A program made the position numbers and the translations under genes. 64,000 nt of DNA, from assembly GCA_900450455.1 (NCBI GenBank), contig UGGN01000001.1, positions 1,302,001 to 1,366,000 on the forward strand, written 5' to 3'. This document shows, piece after piece, positions 27,130 through 36,709 of the stretch. Numbering within the stretch: the first letter of the stretch is position 1; every line of letters starts with the position of its first letter. The notes under the pieces were generated by a model that saw nothing but the letters and a program-made list of their open reading frames with translations, did no database searches and was not told the DNA's origin. Source of the DNA: [Eubacterium] infirmum. GTDB taxonomy: Bacteria; Bacillota; Clostridia; Peptostreptococcales; Anaerovoracaceae.

Positions 27130-28493
27130 AGATAGATACGGATAGAGAAGTTGCATATAAGGCCTTACTTGCAATTGAAAGGGAAGAATCGTATTCGAAT
27201 CTTGAACTTTCCAAGTTGCTTAACGGTGACGAGATTTCAAATAAGGGTTTTATAAGAGAAATTGTGTATGGAGTTATCGAAAACAAGATATACCTAGACT
27301 ATATTTTGGACAAATTCGTCAAAAATGGTGCGCGTAAGACGAAACTTCAAGCCCTTATCATATTGCGTATGGGTGTATATCAGATTCTCTTTATGAACTC
27401 AGTTCCTAACTATGCGGCTGTCAATGAATCGGTTGCACTTACACGCAGATTTGCTAAAGGCATGGACGGTTTCATAAATGGTGTGTTGAGGAATTTCATC
27501 AGGAATATGGACAGTGCCAAAAATGTTGATGTGCCGGGACGACTTGAGTACTTAAGTATTCGGTACTCGTGCCGAATTGAGCTTGTGGAGGAACTTGTGA
27601 ACATGCTAGGTTTTGAGCATACAAAACTGCTTTTGAAGCATGCTGGCAAAAGACCACCGCTGAGCATTAGGGTAAATACGGCGAAGATTTCGGTAGAGGG
27701 GCTGGCAGAAAGGCTTAGGGCAAAAGGTTTTGATGCACAAGAATCTAAGCTTAGCGACAGAGTCCTTATAGTGAAGGGCGGTGCTCTTACCGAAACGAAT
27801 GAATACAAAGAAGGTTTATTTTCGATTCAGAGCGAGGAGTCGTGCGCCATTGCAGATTTTGCGGACGCAAAATCTGCGGAGCTGGTGATTGACCTTTGTG
27901 CAGCTCCGGGCGGCAAGACCGCCGCAATGGCTGAACAAATGCTAAAGCCTGGCAATATGAATGAATCTAGGACAGTGACAGAATCAAGTACCGAAAGCGG
28001 TAAAATCATAGCGCTTGAAATCTATGAACACAGGTCAGCTTTGATAGAGGCAACAAGCAGAAGGCTTGGTCTTGATAATATCGAGGTAATATGTCATGAT
28101 GCTACAAAGCAGATAGATGAACTAGTTGGAAAAGCTGATTTAGTTCTTGCAGATGTACCTTGCAGCGGACTTGGAGTCATCAGAAGAAAACCTGAGATTA
28201 AGTATCGGGATGAATTTGATTTTGATCAGCTCGTAGAGATCCAGAAAAATATTCTTGAGACAGGTTCAAGCTATGTTAAGTATGGAGGAAAGCTTGTATA
28301 TAGCACATGCACGGTAAATCCAATAGAAAACGAACGTATTATAGAAAATTTTTTGGCAAGGCATGATGATTTTATATCTGAAAAAGAGATAAAGCTGTCA
28401 CCATTTGCAAATGGATATGATGGATTTTATATGAATAAGCTGAAAAAGGTAGAAGGGAGAGTCCCTAATGGATGTGGGGTTCAGGACAGATAA
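27126..28493 (+). CDS. rsmB: 16S rRNA m5C967 methyltransferase RsmB
   Basis: 455 residues. The N-terminal NusB-like RNA-binding domain (about 5-140) precedes a methyltransferase with SAM motif DLCAAPGGKT (about 255), DVPCSGLGVIRRKPEIKY (about 344) and the catalytic Cys in YSTCTVNPIENE (about 395). It starts with TTG, overlapping the previous stop by 4 nt, with GAGGAAGG 5 nt upstream. No ATG lies near. Its 3' end overlaps the phosphatase gene by 26 nt. Confidence 0.93.
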   Translation: MKIDTDREVAYKALLAIEREESYSNLELSKLLNGDEISNKGFIREIVYGVIENKIYLDYILDKFVKNGARKTKLQALIILRMGVYQILFMNSVPNYAAVNESVALTRRFAKGMDGFINGVLRNFIRNMDSAKNVDVPGRLEYLSIRYSCRIELVEELVNMLGFEHTKLLLKHAGKRPPLSIRVNTAKISVEGLAERLRAKGFDAQESKLSDRVLIVKGGALTETNEYKEGLFSIQSEESCAIADFADAKSAELVIDLCAAPGGKTAAMAEQMLKPGNMNESRTVTESSTESGKIIALEIYEHRSALIEATSRRLGLDNIEVICHDATKQIDELVGKADLVLADVPCSGLGVIRRKPEIKYRDEFDFDQLVEIQKNILETGSSYVKYGGKLVYSTCTVNPIENERIIENFLARHDDFISEKEIKLSPFANGYDGFYMNKLKKVEGRVPNGCGVQDR

Positions 28494-29202
28494 AGGTCGA
28501 CGAAGATTTAATAATGAAGACGCATTCTTTGTAATGAAAAATGACAGGGTATTTGTTGTGGCTGATGGCGTAGGTGGAAATAACTCAGGTGAAATCGCCA
28601 GTAGGACCGCAACGAAACAGATAGCGGACTTCGTAAAAGAAAATGATATAGATGGTATGGATCCGGTTGATTTTCTTCTCAAAGCCATAGAACAGGCAAA
28701 CGCCAAGGTCTATGATTTGTCAAAGAAGTATAAAGAAAACAACGGCATGGCGACTACAACAGTGATTGCCTACCTTAAGGATTCGTGGTTATATATACTA
28801 AATGTTGGTGATAGTCGCGCATATATATATGAGCAAGGCTATCTCAGGCAGCTAACAGAAGATCACACATATGTGAATACCTTAGTCAAGCTTGGAATAA
28901 TAACCAAAGAAGAGGCTGAGGTTCATGATGAGCGTTACAAAATAACCAAGGCTGTTGGTGCAGAAGCTGATATAGAGCCTGACATATCTCGAATAAAGAT
29001 AAGCAAGGGAGATAAGATAATCCTTTGTAGTGACGGTTTGAGTGGTGAGCTTGGCGATGAAGGTATGGAGGAGATTCTTGCAAAGGGAGAATCAATGACA
29101 GAAACCTGCAGGCTACTGGTAGATGCTGCAAATGAACATGGAGGAAACGATAACATAACTGTTATATGCATAGAATTTACGGAGGAAGATTTTGATGAGT
29201 AA
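28468..29202 (+). CDS. stp: PP2C-type Ser/Thr protein phosphatase
   Basis: 244 residues. Metal-dependent phosphatase that reverses the adjacent PASTA kinase. Motifs are DVGFRTDKGRRRFNNEDAFF (about 2-22, metal Asp), VADGVGGNNSGEIAS (about 31), NVGDSRAYIY (about 111), LCSDGLSGEL (about 190) and GGNDNITVI (about 227). The usual gene between rsmB and this one in many Firmicutes, rlmN, is absent. Confidence 0.95.
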   Translation: MDVGFRTDKGRRRFNNEDAFFVMKNDRVFVVADGVGGNNSGEIASRTATKQIADFVKENDIDGMDPVDFLLKAIEQANAKVYDLSKKYKENNGMATTTVIAYLKDSWLYILNVGDSRAYIYEQGYLRQLTEDHTYVNTLVKLGIITKEEAEVHDERYKITKAVGAEADIEPDISRIKISKGDKIILCSDGLSGELGDEGMEEILAKGESMTETCRLLVDAANEHGGNDNITVICIEFTEEDFDE

Positions 29203-31108
29203 GTTGTTGGCGGGAAGATACGAATTAATAGAAAAAATCGGCGAAGGCGGAATGGCCGTCGTATACAAAGCTAAGGATAGATTATTAAACAGATACGTAG
29301 CTATCAAAATTTTAAGACCTGAATTTACTCAGGATGAACAGTTCCTGGATAGCTTTAAGCGTGAATCACAGGCGGCAGCAGGACTTCAGCATCCTAATAT
29401 CGTTTCTATCTACGATGTCGGCAGAACAGGGAACATCAACTTTATAGTAATGGAGCTGGTTGATGGAAGGCCTCTTTCAGATTTCATAAAAGAAAAGGGA
29501 CGTCTTGACTACAAGACGACTATTGATATTGCAAAGCAGATGGCATCAGCCCTATCAATTGCGCACAAGCATCAGATTATACATAGGGATGTAAAGCCTC
29601 ATAACATCATGATTACATCAGATGGCGTAGCAAAGCTGACGGACTTCGGTATAGCGAGAGCAGTTAGCAATGCAACTATGGTTGCGGATACTAGCAAGAT
29701 TATCGGATCAGTTCACTATTTTTCACCTGAACAGGCAAGAGGTGCATATGTAGATGAGCGTTCAGATATATATTCGCTAGGTATTGTTATGTTTGAAATG
29801 CTTACAGGACGAGTTCCTTTTGATGGAGAGACGCCTGTAGAGGTAGCGCTAAAGCATATCAATGAGGATGTACCTTCACCGGCAAAGCTGGTTCCGGGAA
29901 TTCCACCTGCACTGGACAAGGTAGTACTTAAGGCTACAGATAAGTATCAGACAGAGAGATATAAATCGGCTGATGAGATGCTCGAAGCCCTAAAGAATGT
30001 CGAATTTGTGACTCAGATGGTAGGTGACAGAGTCTTTGCAGGGGAAAAAGATAACAAGTTAAGACAGGACGAAAACGTGGTAGCACCTGTGAACAACAAA
30101 AGAGAAGATAGAGAGCAGGAGATGGTAGTTGTACCTGCAAATTCAAGGAAGCCTAAGTCAAAGACGGATGATAGTAAAAAGAAGAAAAAGATAGCGATTA
30201 TAATTGGAATCTCAGCGGCAGCAATACTGATACTCTTTGGAATCCTATATGTATCAGGAATTATAGGCGGAAGCGGTAAAGAAGTAGTTGTTCCTGACGT
30301 AAAGGGAATGAGCTATAGCGAAGCTAAGGAAGTGCTTGAGGAAAAAGGACTAAAGATAGAAAAGGCTGACGAGCCGATTGCGAGCCAGAAGATAGAAAAG
30401 GGCAAGATAGTTTCCCAAACTCCATCAAAGAATTCTAAGGTAAAAAAAGGCAGAACAGTAAGGGTTATCCTGAGTGCAGGAAATGCAGAGCTTAAAGTTC
30501 CTGATTTAAAAGGTCTTTCATACAATGAAGCAAAGACACTGTTATCAGAAATGGGACTTCAGATTTCAAAGGGTGATGAGGTTGATAGCGATTCAATATC
30601 AGAGGGACTTATAGCAAGCCAGTATCCTGCAGCTAAAACAAAAGTAGATAAGGGTGATATAATAACAGTTAATATCAGTAGAGGTAAGAAGGATGCTGTA
30701 ATTCCAAAGTTGGTAGGAACAAAATTTACTTCTGAAAACGACATAAGCGAAATCCTTTCAAAGTATGGATACAAGCTTGGAAAGGTCAGCTATGAGGAGA
30801 GTTATGAAACTCCCGGAACAATCATAAAGCAGTCACCGGATGCAGGAACAACTGCAGAGAAGAAGACTACAGTAGATATCGTAATCAGTAAGGCTAAATC
30901 AAAGGCAACGGTTCCAAATTTAACAGGAATGACATATGATCAGGCTGAATCGGCACTGCAATCATTAGGTTTCAGCATCGGAAGAGTAACTGAAGAAGAG
31001 AACAATGGATTCACAGCAGGAACTGTATTTAAGCAGTATCCTGCAGCAAATTCGGAATACCAGACGGGTTCAACTGTCGACATCTGGATTGCAAAAAAAG
31101 GTGAATAA
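29195..31108 (+). CDS. prkC: PASTA-domain Ser/Thr protein kinase
   Basis: 637 residues. The cytoplasmic kinase domain (about 5-270) has the GEGGMAVVYKA loop, catalytic Lys in VAIKIL, HRDVKPHNIM and DFGIAR. A basic linker leads to a single helix (about 332-352). Four extracellular PASTA repeats (about 360-635) bind peptidoglycan fragments in this family. The ATG at 29195, 6 nt after GGAGGAAG, is chosen over an adjacent in-frame TTG. It overlaps the phosphatase gene by 8 nt. Controls growth, division or dormancy signals in relatives. Confidence 0.96.
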   Translation: MSKLLAGRYELIEKIGEGGMAVVYKAKDRLLNRYVAIKILRPEFTQDEQFLDSFKRESQAAAGLQHPNIVSIYDVGRTGNINFIVMELVDGRPLSDFIKEKGRLDYKTTIDIAKQMASALSIAHKHQIIHRDVKPHNIMITSDGVAKLTDFGIARAVSNATMVADTSKIIGSVHYFSPEQARGAYVDERSDIYSLGIVMFEMLTGRVPFDGETPVEVALKHINEDVPSPAKLVPGIPPALDKVVLKATDKYQTERYKSADEMLEALKNVEFVTQMVGDRVFAGEKDNKLRQDENVVAPVNNKREDREQEMVVVPANSRKPKSKTDDSKKKKKIAIIIGISAAAILILFGILYVSGIIGGSGKEVVVPDVKGMSYSEAKEVLEEKGLKIEKADEPIASQKIEKGKIVSQTPSKNSKVKKGRTVRVILSAGNAELKVPDLKGLSYNEAKTLLSEMGLQISKGDEVDSDSISEGLIASQYPAAKTKVDKGDIITVNISRGKKDAVIPKLVGTKFTSENDISEILSKYGYKLGKVSYEESYETPGTIIKQSPDAGTTAEKKTTVDIVISKAKSKATVPNLTGMTYDQAESALQSLGFSIGRVTEEENNGFTAGTVFKQYPAANSEYQTGSTVDIWIAKKGE

Positions 31109-31111
31109 AAT

Positions 31112-31981
31112 ATGAGAGGACTTGTTGTCAAAGGCATCGGAGGCTTTTACTTTGTGAAGACTGATGAGGGTGTTTATAGAGCAAAGGGCAGAGGTCTTTT
31201 TAAGAAATCAAATAACACGCTGATGGTGGGAGATGAGGTGGAACTCATTATTTCAAAAGATGGAGAAAGCGACTCTCTTATTGAAAAAATCTATCCTCGC
31301 AAGAACTGTTTCGTTAGACCTGCTATAGCAAATGTGGATCAAATCATCGTAGTAACTGCACTCTCTGAGCCTTCACCAAGCTTTGAAATCATCGATAAGA
31401 TGCTGGTAAATGCAGAGATGAATTTGATAAAACCCATGCTATGTATAACCAAGCCTGACCTTGATCAAAAGGGCTTATTAGATCAAATCCTTTCAATTTA
31501 TAAGCCGATTTACAAATGCTTTGTTGTAAACGGTAGAACTGGTGAAGGAGTAGATGATTTAAAGGCTTCGCTCAAGAATAAAAAAACAGCTCTCATGGGT
31601 CCATCAGGTGTAGGTAAATCGAGTATTACGAATCTTATTTCACCATGCGCTTTGATGGAAACCGGAGATATCAGTGATAAGACAAGACGCGGAAAGCATA
31701 CAACCAGGCATATAGAGATATTTTCATGTCAAGGTGGGTATATATATGATACACCCGGCTTTACATCTCTATATACCGAAGATGTCGAGGAGGCGAGGCT
31801 TTCTTCCTTCTTCCCCGAATTTGTAGATAAGAGCCGTGGCTGTAGATTTGATAATTGCAGGCATATAAACGAACCTGAGTGTGAGATAAAGAGCGCTGTA
31901 GAAAGTGCTGAGGTTGCTAAGACGCGGTATGATTCATATCTTAGCATGATAGATGAGATAAAAAGAAATAAGAGATTTTAA
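31112..31981 (+). CDS. rsgA: Ribosome small-subunit GTPase RsgA
   Basis: 289 residues. Late 30S assembly GTPase. OB fold at the N-terminus, then a circularly permuted G domain: TKPDL (G4, about 110) precedes GPSGVGKSS (G1, about 167) and DTPGF (G3, about 212). The zinc site is CRFDNCRHINEPEC (about 247-260). Directly follows the kinase, as in Bacillus. Confidence 0.95.
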   Translation: MRGLVVKGIGGFYFVKTDEGVYRAKGRGLFKKSNNTLMVGDEVELIISKDGESDSLIEKIYPRKNCFVRPAIANVDQIIVVTALSEPSPSFEIIDKMLVNAEMNLIKPMLCITKPDLDQKGLLDQILSIYKPIYKCFVVNGRTGEGVDDLKASLKNKKTALMGPSGVGKSSITNLISPCALMETGDISDKTRRGKHTTRHIEIFSCQGGYIYDTPGFTSLYTEDVEEARLSSFFPEFVDKSRGCRFDNCRHINEPECEIKSAVESAEVAKTRYDSYLSMIDEIKRNKRF

Positions 31982-31995
31982 TTAAGGAGAACAAA

Positions 31996-32649
31996 ATGAA
32001 AAAATTGGCACCATCACTATTATCTGCGGATTTTTCCAGATTGGGTGAGCAGGCTGAACTTGTGAGCAAACACGGTGCGGACTACCTCCACATAGATGTA
32101 ATGGATGGACATTTTGTACCTAATATAAGCTATGGGGCTTCTGTTATGAAGTCGCTGAACAATTGCGATACTGTAAAGTATGATGTACATCTAATGATAG
32201 AAAATGCAGATGATTATGTAGAGGATTTCGTTACAGACAAGACAGAGTACATAGTTATTCATCAAGAGGCTTGCTTACATCTTTATAGAAGCCTTCAGAA
32301 CATAAAGAGCTTTGGGGTTAAGGCCGGAGTTGCGCTAAATCCGGCTACACCTCTTTGCATGATAGAGGAAGTATTAGCAGATGTCGATCTCGTTCTTGTA
32401 ATGTCTGTAGAGCCGGGTTTTGGAGGACAAAAATTCATTGAAGCTTCACTAGAGAAGATTAAAAGACTTGCTAAAATAAGGTCTGAGAAAGGCTTAAACT
32501 TCAAAATTGAAGTAGATGGTGGAGTCAGCACACAAAACGCTAAAAAACTAATTGAGGCGGGTGCAGATATACTCGTTGTAGGATCTGCAGTATTTGGAGC
32601 AGATGATATCCCTGCGAGAATGAATGAATTCAGAAAAGAGATGGAATAG
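31996..32649 (+). CDS. rpe: Ribulose-phosphate 3-epimerase
   Basis: 217 residues. TIM-barrel epimerase of the pentose phosphate pathway. LLSADFSRL (about 8), HIDVMDGHFVPNIS (about 32, metal His and Asp), VHLMIE, MSVEPGFGGQKF (about 135) and EVDGGVS (about 170) are all present. AAGGAG RBS. It ends the conserved cluster; thiN, which often follows, is not here. Confidence 0.96.
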   Translation: MKKLAPSLLSADFSRLGEQAELVSKHGADYLHIDVMDGHFVPNISYGASVMKSLNNCDTVKYDVHLMIENADDYVEDFVTDKTEYIVIHQEACLHLYRSLQNIKSFGVKAGVALNPATPLCMIEEVLADVDLVLVMSVEPGFGGQKFIEASLEKIKRLAKIRSEKGLNFKIEVDGGVSTQNAKKLIEAGADILVVGSAVFGADDIPARMNEFRKEME

Positions 32650-32678
32650 CTAATAGGTATAGATGAAGGCAGATTTAG

Positions 32679-33578
32679 ATGGGAGCATTTGAAAAAGTAA
32701 ATGTGATATATTGTGACTTTCAAAGCCCGATTTCAGATGAAGATATATCAGAGCTAATATCTAATAAAGACCTTGAGTGCATTAGACCATGTGGTGGGTA
32801 TGTCCCAAGTGAAAAGGATCTTTATTTGCTAAATGATTTCTTTAGGAAACGTCCAGATGTGGCTTATAGAGTGACCTGTAAAGGGCAACTAAGACATATC
32901 CCATATGTGCAGAACATTTCAGAATCTGTAGAGGGATGTCTAGGTGAGGGACTAGAAGATTTAAAGTATATAAAATGTCTTAAATCCATAAGCCTAGTGG
33001 AAAAGGATATTGAATCACTGCTATCACATAAGGATGAACTTGTTAGTATAGGGCTTGAAGGTCCTCTAAAAAAGAATTCAGGCGAAATACTATCTAAATT
33101 TATTCACTTAAAGTCTCTTAAATTGAGTTCTACAACACTCAAAAGCTTTGCATGTATTTCTGAGCTTCCATTAGAAAAGCTTAGTCTATATGGACGTCAG
33201 CCATCTGACATTTTTGAGCTAGAAAAACTAACTGAACTAAGAGAAATTTATATTAAGAACAATTCTAACTGGATTGATTTTAGTTTTCTGTCAAAGTTAG
33301 ATAAGCTGGAGCGAATAAAGCTTAGCTACTGCGCAAAAATCGAATTTGTTCCATCACTGGATGAGCTTACAAGGTTAAAATATATTGAGCTAAGCAACTG
33401 TAATAGATTGAAAGACGTGAAAGCTTTATGGAAGCTTGGAAAAGAGTGTAGTGTACTTGCAACGGGCAAACAGCTTTCAAAAGAAAGATTGAACTATCAA
33501 TATGATAGGGATTTAGGACTTTCGGATTGGTGCAGGGAGTATTCAACAAAGCTTCCGGATTATATACTTAAACGATAA
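32679..33578 (+). CDS. Leucine-rich-repeat protein of unknown function
   Basis: 299 residues without a signal peptide or membrane helix. From about residue 85 the sequence has irregular repeats of 22-24 residues, such as LKSLKLSSTT, LEKLSLYGR, LREIYIKNN, LERIKLSYC and LKYIELSNC, typical of an LRR solenoid. The first 80 residues match nothing I know. It occupies the place where thiN usually follows rpe. Its ribosome site is weak (GAAGG, 11 nt). It is probably cytoplasmic and binds protein; function unknown. Confidence 0.7.
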   Translation: MGAFEKVNVIYCDFQSPISDEDISELISNKDLECIRPCGGYVPSEKDLYLLNDFFRKRPDVAYRVTCKGQLRHIPYVQNISESVEGCLGEGLEDLKYIKCLKSISLVEKDIESLLSHKDELVSIGLEGPLKKNSGEILSKFIHLKSLKLSSTTLKSFACISELPLEKLSLYGRQPSDIFELEKLTELREIYIKNNSNWIDFSFLSKLDKLERIKLSYCAKIEFVPSLDELTRLKYIELSNCNRLKDVKALWKLGKECSVLATGKQLSKERLNYQYDRDLGLSDWCREYSTKLPDYILKR

Positions 33579-33590
33579 GAAATGAATACG

Positions 33591-33628
33591 AAAAATCATC
33601 CCAACGCTAAACATTGGGATGATTTTTT
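33591..33628. terminator. Bidirectional terminator between convergent genes
   Basis: AATCATCCCAA / TTGGGATGATT, 11-bp stem with 9-nt loop, T run on both strands. Confidence 0.9.
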
Positions 33629-33636
33629 CGTAATAT

Positions 33637-36477
33637 CTAAGGCGTACTTGGTGTTGTTGTATCTGTATCAGAATCAGAATCCTTATCTTGTTCCACCAAG
33701 GTTTCATCAGGTGAAATAGGATACTTCTCAGGATTGCTGTTATGTATGTTACAGTAATATTCCGGTATTTCATCTCCTGAGAACACATCGTAGGTTTTCT
33801 TCTTTTTGTGTTTACAATCAGGAGTTGCCAAATATCCTGACTCTTCACAAATCTCAACCTCTCTGGTCTTAATATCACTTGCACTCTTAGTACCGCTTTG
33901 AGTTCCATTGATATAGTATTCACCGTTATATGAGATGACATTTGATGGTTTGGCTGCTCTTGAGCCTTGATAAGCCTTGTTGATATTTTTCATGATATTA
34001 CCCCACATATATGTGGCGATAATACTGTGTTCAGAAAGTGATACGCCGTAGTCACTACCTATCCAAAGTGAAGCTGAGTAGGTAGGGGTAAACCCGTTAA
34101 ACCAGTCATCAAATGTATCGTTTGTTGTACCGGTTTTTCCTCCTACAAAAACTCCCGGAATTTGGGCGTGGTTTGCAGCCGCACTCTTTACAACACTGCT
34201 AAGCATGTCGGCCATAATCCAGGCAACACCTTCATCTAAAACCTTATGTTCCTTTGGTTTATTCTCTAAGAGAACATTGCCTTGTTTATCTAAAACCTTT
34301 GTAAATGAGGAGGTATCATATCTAACACCATTGTTAGGGAAGGTACTGAAGGCACTTGCCATCTCAAGAGTTGTTGTTCCCTTAGTCATTCCACCTAGTG
34401 CCATGGCTGAAGCATTAAGGTCATTCGTATCTCCGTCCTCAACTAGGGTTGTAAGTCCGAACTTCTTAAGCATCTCGAGCGAGTAATCCTTACCGACCTG
34501 TAGCCAAACCTTAACAGCACATGTGTTAAGGGAGTTAACTATAGCGGTTCTTATGGTTTGGGTACCTGTATATGTTCTTGAGAAGTTAAGTGGCCAAACC
34601 TGACCGTTTATTGTTGTCTTCTCATCTATTACGATTGAGCCTGCTGTCAAGTAGTCACCGTAAAACTTGGTTCCCTGTTTATCGATTCCAAAGTCAGTAA
34701 ACTTATGCTTGCGTCCGGCTGCATATTCCTCTGCACTTTGCTGAAGGGCAGGGGCGTAAACGCCTAAAGGCTTGATTGATGAACCGGGCTGACGAGGTGT
34801 GTCAGAAGCGCGGTTTAGTATCTGTCTACCGGTGGTATTTCTACCTCCAACCATAGCTTTGATATTACCGGTCTTGTTCTCGACGATTGTCATAGCTGCC
34901 TGTGGCTGAATTGTCTTTGGTCTAAGTGAATAGGATGAAGGTGGAATAGTAACTGTACCATTTTCGTTCACTGTCATAAAGTTCTTGTATTGTTCCGACT
35001 TAAAGAACTTAGCCGATATAATCAGGTTGTTATCCTTATCAACTTTCTTGTATTCAGACGGTATGTTTATATAACCGCCCTGAATTGAGTAGAATGTACC
35101 CGATTGATCAGTGGTGTACATATTCTTAAACTCAAGGCTATAGTCGGTTTTACCGTTTACCTTTGTCGTATATATGTTTAAATCTTTACCATAGTAGATA
35201 ATCATTGAGCCATCTTTTCGCATTTCTGCGTTTCCGGCAGGAAGAATATAATTTCCGTTTGAGTCAAAGAAGTTATCATATGCATATAGAACAACCCGAC
35301 CGTCACGTCCGACTATATTTCCTTTGCTATCGTAGTTTGGTGCAATGTTTGGGTAGTTATTGCTATTTGCGAACTGCTCCAGGACTGTTTTTTGCGCCTG
35401 AGAATCCATGGTTGAATAAATCTTGAGACCACCGTTATACACTGCATTCCATGCTGTGTTATAATCCCAGTTCTTTTCTTTTCTCAGTTTACTTATTACC
35501 TCATTTATAACATAGTCAGAGAAGTACGCCGATTTGCTGTCAAACTTATTGTAATCAGGATTTAGCATATCCTTGAGAGGTGTATTAATCGCTTCTTTAT
35601 ACTGTTTCTCATTGATATATCCCTGCTCTTTCATTAGCTTTAGACATATTTCTCGGCGAGGTTTGCTGATGTCATTGTAGATATATACACCGTCGGGTGT
35701 TTCGGCCAGCAAGACACCCTTGTATTCTGCTGCAGTTCCGCCCTCTATAAACTGAACAAGTTCGTACTTGCTAGGTGACTGAGGCAGAGCAGCAAGGGCA
35801 GCTGACTGCGCTACTGTAAGCTCGCTTACATCCTTGGAGAAATATGCCTTGGAAGCAGTCTGAACGCCGTATGAGCTGTATCCTAGGTATATATAGTTGA
35901 GATATGCCTCTAATATTTCGTCTTTAGATAGGTATTTCTCAAGCTTGGTTGCGTAATAAGCCTCAAGTATCTTTCGGCTTAAGGTTCTATCAAACTGCTG
36001 GTCCGGAAGGTACATGTTACGAGCCAGCTGCTGCGTAATAGTACTCGTTCCGCTTATCTTTCCACCGGAGAAGATGGAATCCTTAACGGCACCAAACATT
36101 CTGATGACGTTGAAACCGTGGTGTTTACGGAAAGATTTATCCTCCAAGGCGATAAATGCATTGGTTAAATGTTTAGGCATCTTTTTTATACTGACAGTCT
36201 CTCTGTTGCTACTTGCAAAGACAGTGTCCAGCTCCTTGCCTTGATCATCGTATATCGTTGTACTTTCGGAGAGCAGAGTATTAATCTTGGATGGATCAAT
36301 CTTTGGTGCCTTCGAAATTACAGAATACACATATCCAAACACTGCAAGCGTTGATATTACGACTATTACAAGAAGAGCAATCAAAACTATTCTAAGTTTT
36401 GGATGTTTACTTTTCTTAGGTGCTCTTCTATGTCGCTTTATAACTGCTGCAGTATCGTTCTTTACATTTGATTGCAT
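33637..36477 (-). CDS. Class A penicillin-binding protein (PBP1A type)
   Basis: 946 residues. Polymerises and crosslinks peptidoglycan. The short cytoplasmic basic tail is followed by a membrane anchor (about 28-52). The GT51 glycosyltransferase (about 75-250) has ALEDKSFRKHHG, GTSTITQQLARN and QSAALAALPQSP. A long insert (about 390-540) rich in Tyr/Asn precedes the transpeptidase, with active-site SSIK (about 565), SLN (about 649) and KTGTT (about 782). The tail is acidic and Ser/Thr/Asp-rich. RBS AAAGGA about 11 nt upstream on the minus strand. Monocistronic. Confidence 0.94.
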   Translation of the reverse strand: MQSNVKNDTAAVIKRHRRAPKKSKHPKLRIVLIALLVIVVISTLAVFGYVYSVISKAPKIDPSKINTLLSESTTIYDDQGKELDTVFASSNRETVSIKKMPKHLTNAFIALEDKSFRKHHGFNVIRMFGAVKDSIFSGGKISGTSTITQQLARNMYLPDQQFDRTLSRKILEAYYATKLEKYLSKDEILEAYLNYIYLGYSSYGVQTASKAYFSKDVSELTVAQSAALAALPQSPSKYELVQFIEGGTAAEYKGVLLAETPDGVYIYNDISKPRREICLKLMKEQGYINEKQYKEAINTPLKDMLNPDYNKFDSKSAYFSDYVINEVISKLRKEKNWDYNTAWNAVYNGGLKIYSTMDSQAQKTVLEQFANSNNYPNIAPNYDSKGNIVGRDGRVVLYAYDNFFDSNGNYILPAGNAEMRKDGSMIIYYGKDLNIYTTKVNGKTDYSLEFKNMYTTDQSGTFYSIQGGYINIPSEYKKVDKDNNLIISAKFFKSEQYKNFMTVNENGTVTIPPSSYSLRPKTIQPQAAMTIVENKTGNIKAMVGGRNTTGRQILNRASDTPRQPGSSIKPLGVYAPALQQSAEEYAAGRKHKFTDFGIDKQGTKFYGDYLTAGSIVIDEKTTINGQVWPLNFSRTYTGTQTIRTAIVNSLNTCAVKVWLQVGKDYSLEMLKKFGLTTLVEDGDTNDLNASAMALGGMTKGTTTLEMASAFSTFPNNGVRYDTSSFTKVLDKQGNVLLENKPKEHKVLDEGVAWIMADMLSSVVKSAAANHAQIPGVFVGGKTGTTNDTFDDWFNGFTPTYSASLWIGSDYGVSLSEHSIIATYMWGNIMKNINKAYQGSRAAKPSNVISYNGEYYINGTQSGTKSASDIKTREVEICEESGYLATPDCKHKKKKTYDVFSGDEIPEYYCNIHNSNPEKYPISPDETLVEQDKDSDSDTDTTTPSTP

Positions 36478-36522
36478 TTTGCAGAAATTCCTTTCTATTT
36501 AGATACAGAAATATCAAAGCTA

Positions 36523-36531
36523 ATTATATCA
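36523..36531 (-). promoter_or_regulatory. Extended -10 for the PBP gene
   Basis: The minus strand reads TGATATAAT, an extended -10 element, about 45 nt before the start codon. No good -35 box is seen. Confidence 0.4.
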
Positions 36532-36709
36532 TATCAATACCCTAAAGTATAGTATTTCCCATCAATTAGAATACTTACAAGGGGATAGAAAACTATGAAA
36601 TTTTTAAATAGAAGCTCAGGGAAAAATCAAAATATGTAAGGATATATAAATAAGTTAATCTTGTCAAACTATGGGGGAAAAAGTATATTCGCATTGAGGA
36701 GGAAATGAT

